Assembly (NCBI GenBank): GCA_026874595.1
Contig: CM049312.1
Span: 74,744,429 to 74,808,428, forward strand
Direction: 5' to 3'
Length of the DNA: 64,000 bases
DNA from: Sipunculus nudus
Lineage: Eukaryota > Annelida > Sipuncula > Golfingiida > Sipunculidae
Shown in pieces: positions 1 to 9,932 of the stretch. The notes under the pieces are model-generated. The model was not told the DNA's origin, did no database searches, and was given only the letters and a program-made list of their open reading frames with translations. The position numbers and the translations under genes were made by a program. Every line of letters begins with the position of its first letter. The stretch's first letter is position 1.

Positions 1-1319
1 TAGACACTAACATGAGTGATTTGCAGGATCATACACACTTTACGAAGACAATATATCAGAGGCAATACGGAGCGTGACAGTTTTATAGCCGAACGCTTGT
101 CGTTAGTGATGGAATGAGCTGCTGTTAGAAGCAAACGGTTTACGGGCTGGTCCCAGCAGGTTCACCGGAAGCTGACATTTATCCCGGGCTTTCTCCATCA
201 CACACTTGAGGGATATATTGGGGCCGTTTAATTTTCTGCCCGGATGATATTGCAAGTGGCCTTTTCACGAGGGTGATAGCCGTTTCTTTTTAGATTACAC
301 TGATATGAGTTTGAAACCCTAGATTGTGTTTGAAATCTCATGCCTTTAGGTCACTTGATTGGTGTGTGAACACCCGCTTGATAATTTTTTTTTTCTAATA
401 TTTCTTTTGAAAAATAAACAAGAGAACAATTTTTTTAACAAGCCATTGAGTTGCAATATGTTAAATATAATGGCATTTGTTCCCCGCTTAATCCCTTTTT
501 TTCTGCTTTCAGTATATTTTGAATATATTTTTATATAAAAATAATCAATTTTAATCTCTCTTATACTATACAAAGAACAAGAATGGTATAAAGATGACAG
601 CAAAATAATATGTATGAATCTGATTGACAAAACGTTCGACTCTCAAACACGAAAGACTCGGTCATCCGTTTCTTAGAATGAAAGTACCATGTATTTTACA
701 ATGTGTCTAGCCATTGTAAATGATGGACCTATATTGCCTATCACCAAAAAAAAACTAGCCCCTTGCTCTCTGCTTATTTTTTTAGCCTATTTTGTTTTTC
801 CAAAGCAGCTTTAATTCAATTATTCGAGTTAGTTAACCCGTGTCCTTTCCCTAATAACAATGGATAAGTTAAGGGAGCTGTTAAACGTCTCATGACCATT
901 AACTGCCCACTAAACATTAACTGTCCACTTCGGCGATTTTTCCGGTAATATCACCATTTTCAGCTTATTACTTTTAATAATAAAATGTAGATTTAGGGTG
1001 ATTTTTCTTTCATAGAATTATTTAAAATCGTACTTTTCATTCATCACATTAATTATTTTAAAAATCCTTCACAGGTTTAGAGTACGGTTTGAATAAGGGG
1101 GAATATTAAAGATCAGAAATTCAGTTCATCTTGTGTTTAGTAAGAATCTTGCAAAAACGACGATGAATCGCTCAGCAGATTTCATTGTTCAAGATCATGA
1201 CTAACATACACTTATAATCTTGGAGCCTATAATTTTACAATAATCTTGGAGCAGTTTTTATCATACTCCTTTTAGTGTATATGACGCTTTGCTAAAATGG
1301 ATTTATCGCTGGTTGAACT
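1..1319. other. Intergenic, no gene seen
   Basis: AT-rich sequence with no convincing reading frame on either strand. The only open frame of note, on the minus strand at 346-630, is low-complexity AT-rich coding of Ile, Lys and Phe and is best read as chance. A short direct repeat of TAATCTTGGAGC occurs twice between 1214 and 1256, just upstream of the exon candidate that follows. Confidence 0.5.
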
Positions 1320-1575
1320 ATGGCAGAGGTGAGTCTGAGTGAATCGAGAGACGTCTAGTGGGGAATGCTCGAGGGCTTTCTGCAGATTTCGGCAGCTACT
1401 GCGAGATGCAAGCAGCAATGTTCAATGTTTATTTTGCAGCAAGTCCATGGTTGATAGACATGTATACTGTTGGGATACAGTGGTAGTTTCGTATATTTGC
1501 TCATCCATTGAAGATGAAAGCAGTGGTTTCCTGTGTATAAAACATTGCAACAAAGACAAGTTAGAGTCTATACCG
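1320..1575 (+). CDS. Candidate coding exons, unknown product
   Basis: ATGGCAGAG at 1320-1328 is followed at once by GTGAGT, a textbook splice donor. An AG acceptor at 1394-1395 lets the frame continue without a stop to a second strong donor, GTATGT, at 1576. The second exon would be 1396-1575 and encode a Cys-containing stretch with the pattern CLFCSKSM near its start. The implied intron is only 67 nt, which is short for a mollusc. The alternative acceptor TTTATTTTGCAG at 1428-1439 would need an upstream exon ending in another phase. I do not recognise the protein family. The evidence is splice signals plus an open frame only, so this may be chance. Confidence 0.28.
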
Positions 1576-1599
1576 GTATGTCAGTGCAAATAAAGTGCG

Positions 1600-2098
1600 T
1601 TTTAAAAATGAGGCTTTTCGTGGGCTTCAAGAAGACCGCATGATACCTGTTTTACTGAGAGTACTTTGAAGTAAAGTAAAGAAAAATAAGTGCAGTTACA
1701 TGTTTTTAGTCCTCTTCCCAATAAAAGGATCAGAAGACTTAATATACTTACTTCCCGGTAGGAAATTTCAAAACCCACACACGTGTTTCTGGTCGGTAGG
1801 GCAGTTTATCTGGTACCCTTTTTTACAATTTTGTAATGCTGGGTAGACATAAGCAAACCTATGATTGAGACCTAGCTTAAGGTTCTTAACGGAGAAGTGA
1901 TAAAGTAGCGGATTCGAAACCATGACCGCTTGATAACAAGCACGCCATCTTTGCAATTACACACCTGCTCCACGAGAGATTCTCAATCAAATCTGAAAAC
2001 ATTTTCACCACCTGCCTACAGTGAATATAAGTATTTCATTCGAAACACTAAAACATTTCAATTAATATTCGATGCCATTTACGAGCCCTTCATATTGT

Positions 2099-2166
<68 letters not shown>

Positions 2167-2681
2167 GTATGTATATATATACCACATTAAATACAATTTG
2201 TGTTGGTAGTCAGGTGGGATAAATAATCATAATACACATTTTTGTGTATCCGTGCATGTATATGTCCTGACGGGTGTCCAGCCTTAATTGTAAATTGATA
2301 AATCTTGCTTGATTGTTCGGCTCTTACTGGATATCTCAAGCTTCATAAATGCCAGCTTCACAAATCTGAGCTTTGCCATTTGCTTTGTCATTTTTGCGTC
2401 TCCCGCGGTCAGTGACGCCGTACTTTCGTCTGGTGTTCTGACAACTTGTCACAAGAGACTCTTTGTGAATCCTAACATTTCCGCATCAGGAGACAGACAT
2501 GACACTGAATAACCCACGTGATTCACCATGCTAGAAGAGAAAGGAGGTAGATGTTACCACAGATGCTTTTCAGAGAGTTACTGTTGATTTAAAGGGCCCT
2601 TATCACCTATAAAGCATGTTGAAGTAACACGGTAAAAAGCGTCTTATCGGGTACTGCAGATACTGATATACGGTGTTGTAC
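1600..2681. other. Intergenic with AT microsatellite
   Basis: No supported gene. It contains the TA tract at about 2103-2166 and ends at the GTAC target site of the LTR retrotransposon. A 67-codon open frame at 2309-2512 starts at a non-ATG codon and is hydrophobic, but shows no recognisable motif. Confidence 0.5.
2103..2166. repeat. (TA)n microsatellite
   Basis: About 60 bp of alternating TA with slight interruption near 2146 and a TGTATGTATA tail. Confidence 0.95.
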
Positions 2682-3530
2682 TGTTACCAAACCAAATATC
2701 AACAGATCACGTATGCGTGATGAACATAAATTTTGTCAAGGAGATAAAAAAATCAGATTCTGTAACACTAGGCAGCGTGAAATGTCTAGGGGAATGAATA
2801 AAGAGGTCAGTGGTTTTTGTTAACAAATAACTATAATTTATTCTTAAAACAGCCCTAACATTACAATACACTTAATCAATACAATTACACAGTATAACAG
2901 CAGTATCACAACAAATCAATACAATCACACAGTAAAATAAACAAAGTGCACAGTACCTGGATACCACCACTGTCACAGTGATAAGTCCTTTAATGTATAA
3001 GCCGGACGAACAGTTCACACAAATTCTCTCGAAGAATAACAGCCCAATGTAAAGCTCTTATAACAATCTCGAAAGTAAACTGAAGACAAAATAAGATTCT
3101 TCACAAATCCAGAAGAAAATCTGATGAAAATCTATAATTCCCGCACTTATTGGAATAGGTCCCACAAACTGACATACACGCTTCTGTGTCCGCTGAAATA
3201 TTCTCTCACCTCTGTCTCTCCGCTCTAAAAACACAGCCCCCTATTTAAAACTTCTCACCTCCAGCCAAACAACCTTCCATTTCTCGAACAACCTAAAGAA
3301 TCTAACACAGTAGACACGTTCAAAGAACATACCAGAACAAAGAACGATGTGTATCTAGGGTTCAACCAATGCGGATTAAACCGAGCCTACAACACCCGGC
3401 CAGGCGAGGCCGCCACAACACGAGCTACGCGTGGCACACATACCAAATGCCAACAACACATGGAACATGTGGCACAATAAAACAATCATCTGCAAGACCG
3501 CCGCACACAATAAAAGGGGCACCTGTAACA
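2682..3530 (-). repeat. 3' LTR
   Basis: The left copy of the long terminal repeat. Read on the minus strand it starts TGTTACAGGTGCC at 3530 and ends GGTAACA at 2682, giving TGTTAC/GTAACA inverted ends. It aligns along its whole length with 9085-9932, with an estimated 45-50 differences and several short indels. Its TATA-like position reads TTTTAAATAG (3241-3250) rather than the intact form in the other LTR. Confidence 0.93.
2837..2842 (-). promoter_or_regulatory. AATAAA polyadenylation signal in 3' LTR
   Basis: TTTATT on the plus strand reads AATAAA on the element's sense strand, about 690 nt into the 3' LTR and so where the R region end could lie. The match is exact and is shared with the right LTR at about 9241. 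Placement as the used signal is inference. Confidence 0.45.
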
Positions 3531-3541
3531 CTCCCCCTCCT
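3531..3541 (-). promoter_or_regulatory. Polypurine tract
   Basis: CTCCCCCTCCT on the plus strand is AGGAGGGGGAG on the sense strand. It directly abuts the TG of the 3' LTR, the expected place for plus-strand DNA priming. It supports the LTR boundary at 3530 and the minus-strand orientation. Confidence 0.85.
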
Positions 3542-3662
3542 GTAAGAGAAAAGAAAGTTTTCTCAAACTTTCTTTTTTGCTATCACAATCACTAATTTTT
3601 TACAACATCTCAAAAATCATCTTATTCACAAAATTACCAAACATCTCGTGTACAACATTTCA

Positions 3663-4325
3663 TTAACATCTGAATAAGCAATCAGTAAGTACATTGTCTT
3701 TCACTTTAATGTGTATGATTTCAAGATTGTATTCCTGTAAAAACAAACTCCATCTCAACAATCTTTGATTTTTACAATTCAACTTGTTGATGAACGTGAG
3801 GGGATTGTGATCACTGAAGACAATGATAGGCTTGACTGATGAAGTAACATAAATTTCAAAATATTGCAATGCCAAAATCAAAGCCAAACATTCTTTTTCA
3901 ATAGTGGAGTAGTTTTTTCTGGTTTGCATGAAACTTCCTTGAGATATAACAAATTGGATGATCTGTGCCATCATTGCCTTTTGTAACAACACAGCACCAG
4001 CAGCAGTATCACTAGCATCCACAGCTAACTTAAAAAGTACAGAAATGTCTGGAGCTCCCAAAACTGGTGAACTTTGCAGAATTGCTTTCAATTTCTGAAA
4101 TGCATTTTCACACTGAACATTCCATACAAACTTTTGTTTCTTCTTTAACAAATTAGTCAAAGGTTCAGCTACAGCTGAAAATTTTGGACAAAACTTCTTG
4201 TAGTATCCAGCCATACCAAGAAAACGCATTATTTGCTTTTTAATTTCTGGTCTAGGAAATACAGAAATAGCACTTATTTTAGCATCAACAGGTTTTACTT
4301 GACCTTGTCCTACAATATGACCCAA
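3663..4325 (-). pseudogene. RT thumb/connection and RNase H domain of pol
   Basis: A 220-codon open stretch, the longest in the element. It begins after the RT catalytic core with a GQGQVKPV-type segment and a FLGMAGYYKKF motif typical of Ty3/gypsy RT. RNase H follows: KLAVDASD supplies the first acidic residue, STIEKECLAL the Glu, VFSDHNPL the next Asp, and NVLTDCLFRC resembles the terminal D-A-L-S-R motif. The domain degrades the RNA strand of the hybrid during reverse transcription. It is the last coding segment before a ~120 bp untranslated stretch and the polypurine tract, so RNase H, not integrase, ends pol. This stretch is itself uninterrupted, but it is separated from the RT core by a frame change at about 4325-4340 and a stop at 4444. 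Confidence 0.9.
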
Positions 4326-4443
4326 AAAATGTTACTTTTGCACGACAAAACTCAGATTTTACTAAGTTGACGGTCAGACGTGCTTCACTGAGTCTTACAA
4401 AGGGGTCGCGAAGAATTTGCAAATGTTTCTCCCAGGTGTCGCT

Positions 4444-5100
4444 CTACACGATGAGGTCATCAATATATGCGTCGCAGCCCTGAATGTCCTTGACAACCAT
4501 ATGGATGAGGCGCTGGAACGTGGCTGGCGAGTTCTTTATGCCAAACGGCATAACTTTATATTGGTACAGTCCTTGCGGCGTCACAAATGCGGACACTTCT
4601 TTCGCTCGATCTGTCAGCGGAACTTGCCAGAATCCTTTTAGCAAGTAAAACTTGGATACATATCAGGAGCTACCGACTCTATCAATACAATCATCGATCC
4701 TCGGAATCGGGAACGTGCCAGTCTTGGTGACAGAGTTCAGTTTTCCATAATTTGTGCACATACGGTAACTTCCATCAGGTTTTGGCACAAGAATACATGG
4801 TGAACTCCACTTACTGTTACTAGGTTCAATAAAATCATTGTTCAGCAAATATTGAATCCCATCTTGCAGACACTTTTGCTTTTCTGGATTCAGTCTATAT
4901 GGATGCTGCTTGACTGCGCTTGCCTCGCCAACATCGACGTCATGGCATAATATGTAAGTTCGCTTTGGAATGTTACTAAACAAATGTTCATAATTCCGCA
5001 GCAGGTTCTTGAGGTCTTGTTGTTGTTGTGCGGTAAGGTGTGACAGTTTGGCATCTAGGTTGTTAAGCAGTCTGAGTTTTTTAGTGGTACTGCTCCACAC
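4444..5100 (-). pseudogene. Reverse transcriptase core of pol (broken)
   Basis: Two consecutive open pieces, 4663-5100 and 4444-4644. The first has PCILVPKPDGSYRMC and FPIPRIDDCIDRVG, the second GFWQVPL, SAFVTP, MPFGIKNSPATFQRL and the catalytic box YIDD near 4455. All are standard Ty3/gypsy RT landmarks in the right order. A TGA lies just after the RVGSS segment. The motif A residue before LLKGFWQ is encoded by TAC (Tyr) where the family has Asp, so the first catalytic carboxylate is missing. A TAG follows YIDDLIV. The piece upstream overlaps the integrase tail in another frame, so a frame change lies near 5060-5100. The enzyme cannot be active as it stands. Confidence 0.92.
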
Positions 5101-5440
5101 TGAATGTCTACATCACACTTACAATCAGTATCTTTAACTCGGTCAGGGTCGGTTTTTAAACAATTAACAGCAGTAACATTTTGTACAACATCTGATGTGC
5201 TATTTCTGTCATAATATGGTTTCAACTTGTTAACATGGCACAGTTGTTTCTTCTTACGTCTATCTGGTGTCAACAGTATGTTATTTAAATCACTGACTTT
5301 CTTTTCAACAATGTAAGGACCAAAATACCTAGCTTGAAGAGGTCTACCAGGGATGGGAAGTAAGGCTGGGACCTTTTCACCAGGCTCAAACGTCCTATTT
5401 ACAGTGTGCTTGTCATGCAATCTCACAAGCATTGTGTTGC
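5055..5440 (-). pseudogene. Integrase C-terminal GPY/F-type module
   Basis: A 125-codon open piece containing GEKVPALLPIPG and YFGPYIVEKK followed by CHVNKLKPYY. This is the classic C-terminal tail of Ty3/gypsy integrases, where the GPY/F module helps multimerisation and DNA binding. Position is what matters: it lies directly upstream (higher coordinate) of the RT, so integrase ends where RT begins. After the module comes an acidic linker with little similarity to anything I know. No chromodomain is visible. Confidence 0.85.
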
Positions 5441-6134
5441 TTAATGCGAAATGCGAAAGTCTGAGACATACTGCAGTAAACTAAGAGACTCAGGATTTTC
5501 GCACAAGAGTTTTTCTTTAAGCAGTTTCAATGGAAGTTCAGTTCGCGGTCCATGTCCGAAAACTAGTTCAAAGGGACTGAAATCCAAGGACTCTTGAAAG
5601 GGTTCTCCGACAGCAAACAGCAAAAGGCGGAATCCTTCATCCCAGTCTTTCTGTGTGTCATAGCAATAGATCCTAATCATGTCCGGTGAAAACGCTCGAG
5701 GCCGTCCTGACTTTCAGGATGGTTTGGCGAAGAGCTGTACTGTTTTATACCTAGCTCAAGCATAACTTGTTGGAATAAGCCAGACATAAAATTAAGTCCT
5801 TGGTCAGACTGGACGGTTTTGGTAATCCAATAGTTGTAAAAGAACTTGGTCAGAGCTTTAACAACACTTTTTTGCATTAATTTTGCGCAATGGTATTGCC
5901 TCAGGGAACCTGGTAGATGCGCACATAATTGTCATTAAGTATGTCCAGATTTTGTTTTAGGCAGTGGTCCAACAAAATCAACAATAATCCTACTGAATGG
6001 TTCCTCAACAAGCAGGAATAGGCCTAAGTGGGGCCTTAGGAGGATTCTGATTGGGCTTGCCTACCATCTGGCATGTATGGCTTGATTTACAATATTGTAC
6101 AACATCTTTCCTGAGGTTAGGCAAATAGAAGTGC
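5441..6134 (-). pseudogene. Integrase catalytic core of pol (broken)
   Basis: The D-D-35-E core is spread over several frames. VDFVGPLPK near 5960-5980 gives the first Asp. The piece 5677-5877 has QSDQGLNF (second Asp) and, 35 residues on, the Glu of LERFHRT. The piece 5441-5680 continues with SPFELVFGHGPRTEL. Upstream, near 6050-6090, HTCQMVGKPN marks the zinc-binding domain, but the first Cys of its CXXC pair appears to be Ser (AGC). All three catalytic acids are still encoded, but at least two frame changes and several stops separate them. Integrase inserts the cDNA and would have produced the 4 bp GTAC duplication. Confidence 0.88.
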
Positions 6135-6488
6135 TTAGAATTTCATCGTGATAGTTTTGGGCATTACTATTTGATGTTTGATGGCCCACTCATCATCAGC
6201 ACATACATCAGGTGGTCGCCATTCACGCATAAGCACTCCATTTTTAATATAGAAACAAACTGGGTTCTGTGACAGTTCATCTTTAGAAACTGCCCTGGGA
6301 AACAAACATGAAATATCAGGGTCCTTATGCTGTTTCGCGATAGGTTCTGACCTTGAAAATGCTGTATCCTGTACGGGCGAGTCGTTAGGCGAGTCACTAG
6401 TGACTCCCAGAGTGTTATTATCTGGAACATTATCCTCATGTGTGTTTTTCTTGGCCATAGATCTAGTTACAGCACATGAAGGATACAA
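6135..6488 (-). pseudogene. Protease-integrase linker and integrase N-terminus
   Basis: A 117-codon open piece starting with CAVTRSMAKK. It then has a Ser/Asp-rich linker and ends with NPVCFYIKNGVLMREW and a HQIVMP segment, the usual lead-in to the HHCC domain of Ty3/gypsy integrases. It follows protease directly with no RT between them, which is the key evidence for the copia-like order. A second, shorter frame overlaps the same bases and is a shadow. Confidence 0.82.
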
Positions 6489-6525
6489 ACCAGGAATTTC
6501 CTGACTTTCAGGATCAGTTTCCTGA

Positions 6526-7014
6526 TCAAGTGACGGCTTTTTTATGCACTATTGGTACAGGCTGTACTTTGTCACCTGCAACATCATTGCCTAGTAGCAC
6601 ATGCATTCCCTTAAAGGGTAAAGTAGTTCTTATGCCCACAGTTATATTTTCAGAAATCAAATCTGACTTTAAATGGATACTTTGAAGCGGAACTGAAGTG
6701 CGCTTATCTGAAAACACACCATTAACAAGTGCATGTGCACCAGTAAAAGACATATTAGAAAATGGCAAAATGTTTGCTTACATGTGAGTCTGGCCTGAAC
6801 CAGTGTCCCTCAAAACTCTAAGAGGGGTAGAGTCTGAAAAAGCATTTGAAAGTGATACAAAACCATCATGTATGAATGGCTTCAATAACTCCATTTCACA
6901 GTCAGGAGAGGAATCTACTACCTCAGTTTCATCAAACAAAGAACTGACATTGACAGTGTCAGTCATCAGGCCAAAAAAATTAAAGGTATGGTTCTCAGGC
7001 ACCGCCCGCATCAA
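6526..7014 (-). pseudogene. Aspartic protease of pol (one in-frame stop)
   Basis: Two open pieces in the same frame (6778-7014 and 6526-6768) separated by a single TAA at 6778-6780. The active-site motif LRDTGSGQ sits just before that stop. Downstream, TTLPFKGMHVLLGNDVAG matches the flap and C-terminal region of retroelement pepsin-fold proteases. The enzyme would process Gag-Pol. Its upstream end runs into the nested element at 6973-7298, so the first residues of the 6778-7014 piece derive from the insertion rather than from protease. Confidence 0.85.
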
Positions 7015-7298
7015 TTTTAAACCCCCGCATCAAAAATTTTGATTTTGATTTTCAATAAAATCTTTCCAATTTTGAGCTGCTGCCGCTCCGACATTTCTTT
7101 CAAGAAGATAAAACCATACAATTTCCTTTGTTTTCTAGTGCTTTTACTTATTTAGCAAAATAAAACTGTTATTTTCATGCTTTTCCCTTATCATTTGACA
7201 TTATTATCGAAACATGCCAAAAAAATTTAAAATAAAAAATGCGCCCTCCCGCATTGATTTCTGGAAAAAACCTGAGAACCATACTTTTTTTTTATTTT
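6973..7298. mobile_element. Nested short inverted-repeat element (MITE-like)
   Basis: TATGGTTCTCAGG near 6987-6999 is matched in inverted orientation by CCTGAGAACCATA at 7271-7283, each followed outward by an A/T-rich run and then GGCC (6969-6972 and 7299-7302). GGCC may be a 4 bp target duplication, though being a palindrome it could also belong to the inverted ends. The interior is AT-rich, non-coding, with GC-rich patches CCGCCCGCATC and CCTCCCGCATTG near the two ends. It interrupts the retrotransposon between the Gag-protease linker and the protease, so it arrived later. I do not recognise its superfamily. Confidence 0.75.
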
Positions 7299-7461
7299 GG
7301 CCTAATCTCTTTGTCTTAGTCCTTAAAGGAATCTACATCCTTTTTACAATTTAACTCCTCATGGGAGTCAACAGAGTAATTTTCCTCAGCAGAAACAAAC
7401 TTCTGTTTGTCATAAGAGGACCTGGCCTCATTGAAATACTCTCGCAAGAGTAATAATAGGA

Positions 7462-7671
7462 CTAAGCCTTATTTAAAGGATACTCCTCGCAGGAGTCTTG
7501 AAAGGACCTAGCCTTATTTAATTCCTCGCAGGAATCAACTGAGGTTTTTACCCCGCAAGCTACGGATTCTTTTTTGGATTCAGACGGCACTTGGGCCTCC
7601 GTAGAATCAATAAAGGAATTGTACCCCTTATTTACATGAAAAGAGCCTGGCTCTTGTACTATGCTATGCAT
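7462..7671 (-). pseudogene. Gag-protease linker with short acidic repeats
   Basis: An open piece of 69 codons between the zinc knuckle and the protease. It is rich in Ser, Glu and Lys and ends with two similar modules, DSCEELNKARSF and DSCEEYPLNKA. Related nucleotide units (CTCGCAGGAGT, CTCGCAAGAG, CTCATGGGAG) recur from about 7350 to 7545, so the linker has grown by short duplication. No enzymatic motif is visible. It is separated from the knuckle by a frame change near 7660. Confidence 0.6.
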
Positions 7672-8234
7672 AGATTTTGAAAAAAAACAGAAGGTTTGCT
7701 ATTTGGTTTATTTGCAAGTTTCCAGCAGTCAGATATTATATGACCTTCCTTCTTGCAGTAATTACAGATTTTCTTTGAAAATGACTGGTCTTTGTTGGAC
7801 TTAGACAGAGTGGACGTGGGCTGAGGTGTAACAATGGACTTTGTTGAACTATCAGGACTACTTGTACTGGGTGACTGCGCTTTATACTTCTTTTGACCAT
7901 ACTGATTTACATTCTTGGTTGTGAATGACTGGTTTGATATGTTAGTAAAGGACATTTTGTGTGTTAATGCATGATCATCATCTAATTGAGCAGCAATGTC
8001 AAGTGTTTCAGGACTTTTCTCATCAAGAAAAGTTTTAACATCTGTGTTAATGCAGCGCTTAAATTCTTCAAGCTAAACCAACTGGCGCAAATTGTCATAA
8101 TCTTTCATTACATTTTTAGAACTACACCAGCGATCAAACAACTGCTCTTGTGTCCTAGCAAATTCGACGTAGATCTGTTCTTTGCGCTTTTCCCAATTTC
8201 TGAATTTCTGGCGGTACGCCTCTGGAACTAACTA
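7659..8234 (-). pseudogene. Gag capsid-like and CCHC nucleocapsid region
   Basis: One frame is open from 8231 to 7659 except for a TAG at 8073-8075; another TAG at 8232-8234 bounds it. The upper part encodes VPEAYRQKFRNWEKR, a signature of the SCAN-like capsid domain found in this type of Gag. The lower part ends in CNYCKKEGHIISDCW, a CX2CX4HX4C zinc knuckle that binds genomic RNA. Between them is a Ser/Thr/Pro-rich spacer. The domain pair would build the particle. Stops and a frame change upstream near 8270 show decay. Confidence 0.85.
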
Positions 8235-8448
8235 ATAACCTTTTAGGATTAACCGTTTTACCTGGTCATAGTCCAGCGGCTTCTACTGAAAGCTCTGTAT
8301 AAATTTCTCTGGCCTTGCCAGTAAATACACTTTGTAATAGCATAGTCCAATTTTCCTTAGGCCATTTTTAATTTTCAGCTACCTTCTCAAAGTGTAAGAA
8401 ATATTTATCAACCTCTTTTTTTTGAAAATGTGGGACAAGTCTTATGTG

Positions 8449-8700
8449 TTAAGTAACATCAAAACTGTGAGTTGGAGCAGCACGTAGACTATGTTCTAGT
8501 TTAAGTATCACTAACTCCAGTCGTTTTAACTCAATATCTTTTTCTTTTTCTAGTCTTTCTCTTTCTAACCTTTCATGTTCTTCTCTCTCTTCTCTTTGTT
8601 TTTCTAATTCTAACTGTTTTAAACTTTCATGTTCTTCCCTCTCTAATTGTTGTAATGCTAGCTCATGTTGCATTTCTAATTTTTTTACTTCCAACTGCAT
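8449..8700 (-). pseudogene. Gag coiled-coil segment
   Basis: An 83-codon open piece made almost entirely of Glu, Lys, Leu and Arg with a clear heptad-like pattern (for example EREEHERLERERLEKEK). It precedes the capsid-like domain, as in related Gag proteins, and would mediate Gag-Gag association. It ends FDVT then TAA at 8449, and further stops follow before 8234. The GC skew and purine richness of the sense strand are due to the Glu/Lys codons. Confidence 0.75.
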
Positions 8701-8717
8701 AGCAAGGCTGTCATTTT

Positions 8718-8924
8718 TTATCTTTTAACTTCACTCTCTTCAAGTGAACCTTTGCTAACTAGATCTTGCATGATTTTAGCAATGATATCATGCTTTCTCA
8801 AGCTTTTTTTCACACTTAGCCCTAAGTGTTGTCCCAAACGCAACAACTGTTCCTTTGTCAACTGTTGATCAGGGTCGGGATCGTCAACAAATGTCTCAGG
8901 TTTGAAATCTGCTATGTTTAGATG
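8718..8924 (-). pseudogene. Gag N-terminal segment with SAP-like helices
   Basis: A 68-codon open stretch between TAA codons, lacking an ATG at its start. It encodes an acidic opening (VDDPDPDQQLTKEQ) followed by LLRLGQHLGLSVKKSLRK and IIAKIMQDLV, a helix-turn-helix spacing reminiscent of SAP motifs. It lies where Gag should begin, directly before the coiled coil. An AUA codon sits where a start Met might have been. The function is inferred from position only. Confidence 0.5.
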
Positions 8925-9084
8925 TTAAAACAATAACAAAAAACCACTGAGACAAATCCTGTAAACAATGTAATGTAAACAATATGTAATCTTGTAAACA
9001 ATGTATGATAAAACAATGTGTCCAGGTCAAGGCCTAATAAATTTTACAAAACTATTAAGCATCCAGGACGAGACCGCAGTTTTA

Positions 9085-9932
9085 AGTTACGGAACCTAAT
9101 ATCAACAGATCACGAATGCGTGATGAATATAAATTTTGTCAAGGAGATAAAAAAATCAGATTCTGTAACACTAGGCAGCGTGAAATGTCTAGGGGAATGA
9201 ATAAAGAAGTCAGTGGTATTTTGTTAACAAATAACTATAATTTATTCTTAAAACAGCCCTAACATTACAATACACCAAATCAATACAATTACACAGTATA
9301 TCAGCAGTATAACAACAAATCAATACAATCACACAGTAAAATAAACAAAGTGCACAGTACCTGGATACCTCCACTGTCACAGCGATAAGTCCTTTAATGT
9401 ATAAGCCGGCGAACAGTTCACACAAAGTTCTCGGAGAATAACAGTCCAATGTAAAGCTCTTATAACAATCCCGAAAGTAAACTGAAGACAAAATAAGATT
9501 CTTCACAAATCCAGAAGAAAATCTGAAGAAAATCTATAATTCACGCACTTATCGGAATAGGTCCCACAAACTGACATACACGCTTCTGTGTCCGCTGAAA
9601 TATTCTATCACCTCTCTCTCCGCTCTAAAAACACGGCCCCCTATTTATAACTTCTCACCTCCAGCCGAGAACCTTCCATTTCTCGAACAACCTAAAGAAT
9701 CTAACACAGTACACACGTTCAGAGGACATACCAGAACAAAGAACGCTTTGTATCTAGGGTTCAACCAATGCGGATTAAACCGAGCCTGCAACACCCGGCC
9801 AGGCGAGGCCGCCATAACACGAGCTACGTGTGGCACACAAACCAAATGCCAACAACACATGGAACACCCGTGTGCACAATAAAACAATCATCTGCAAGAC
9901 CGCCGCACACAGTAAAAGGGGCACCTGTAACA
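9085..9932 (-). repeat. 5' LTR
   Basis: The right copy of the terminal repeat, 848 bp, reading TGTTACAGGTGCC from 9932 on the sense strand. Its internal end reads GTAACT instead of GTAACA, a one-base decay of the terminus. It carries an intact TATA box (separate entry) and the same AATAAA signal as the other copy. The leader between it and Gag (8925-9084) lacks an obvious TGG-starting primer site at the expected position. Confidence 0.93.
9641..9650 (-). promoter_or_regulatory. TATA box of 5' LTR
   Basis: CTATTTATAA on the plus strand reads TTATAAATAG on the sense strand, about 285 nt into the LTR. It fits the core promoter of the retrotransposon. In the 3' LTR the same position has lost the motif. 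Confidence 0.6.

Larger units (their letters stand above)
2682..9932 (-). mobile_element. Ty3/gypsy LTR retrotransposon, Gmr1-like order
   Basis: This is a complete but degenerate element of about 7.25 kb on the minus strand. Seen directly: two ~850 bp terminal repeats about 94-95 percent identical by eye; a GTAC duplication at 2678-2681 and 9933-9936; a polypurine tract beside the 3' LTR; and gag and pol domains in the order Gag, CCHC knuckle, protease, integrase, RT, RNase H when read from high to low coordinates. The RT (YIDD) and the GPY/F-type integrase tail are Ty3/gypsy-like, while integrase before RT is the Ty1/copia order. That combination is known from the Gmr1 group (named after an Atlantic cod element). 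Multiple stops and frame changes make it non-functional. No clear primer-binding site was found next to the 5' LTR. It carries a nested small element at 6973-7298. Confidence 0.93.

Noticed and set aside
9040-9084. Primer-binding site next to the 5' LTR
   Set aside because: No TGG-starting tRNA complement occurs within a few bases of the LTR end; the nearest TGG is over 20 nt inside and cannot be assigned to a tRNA.
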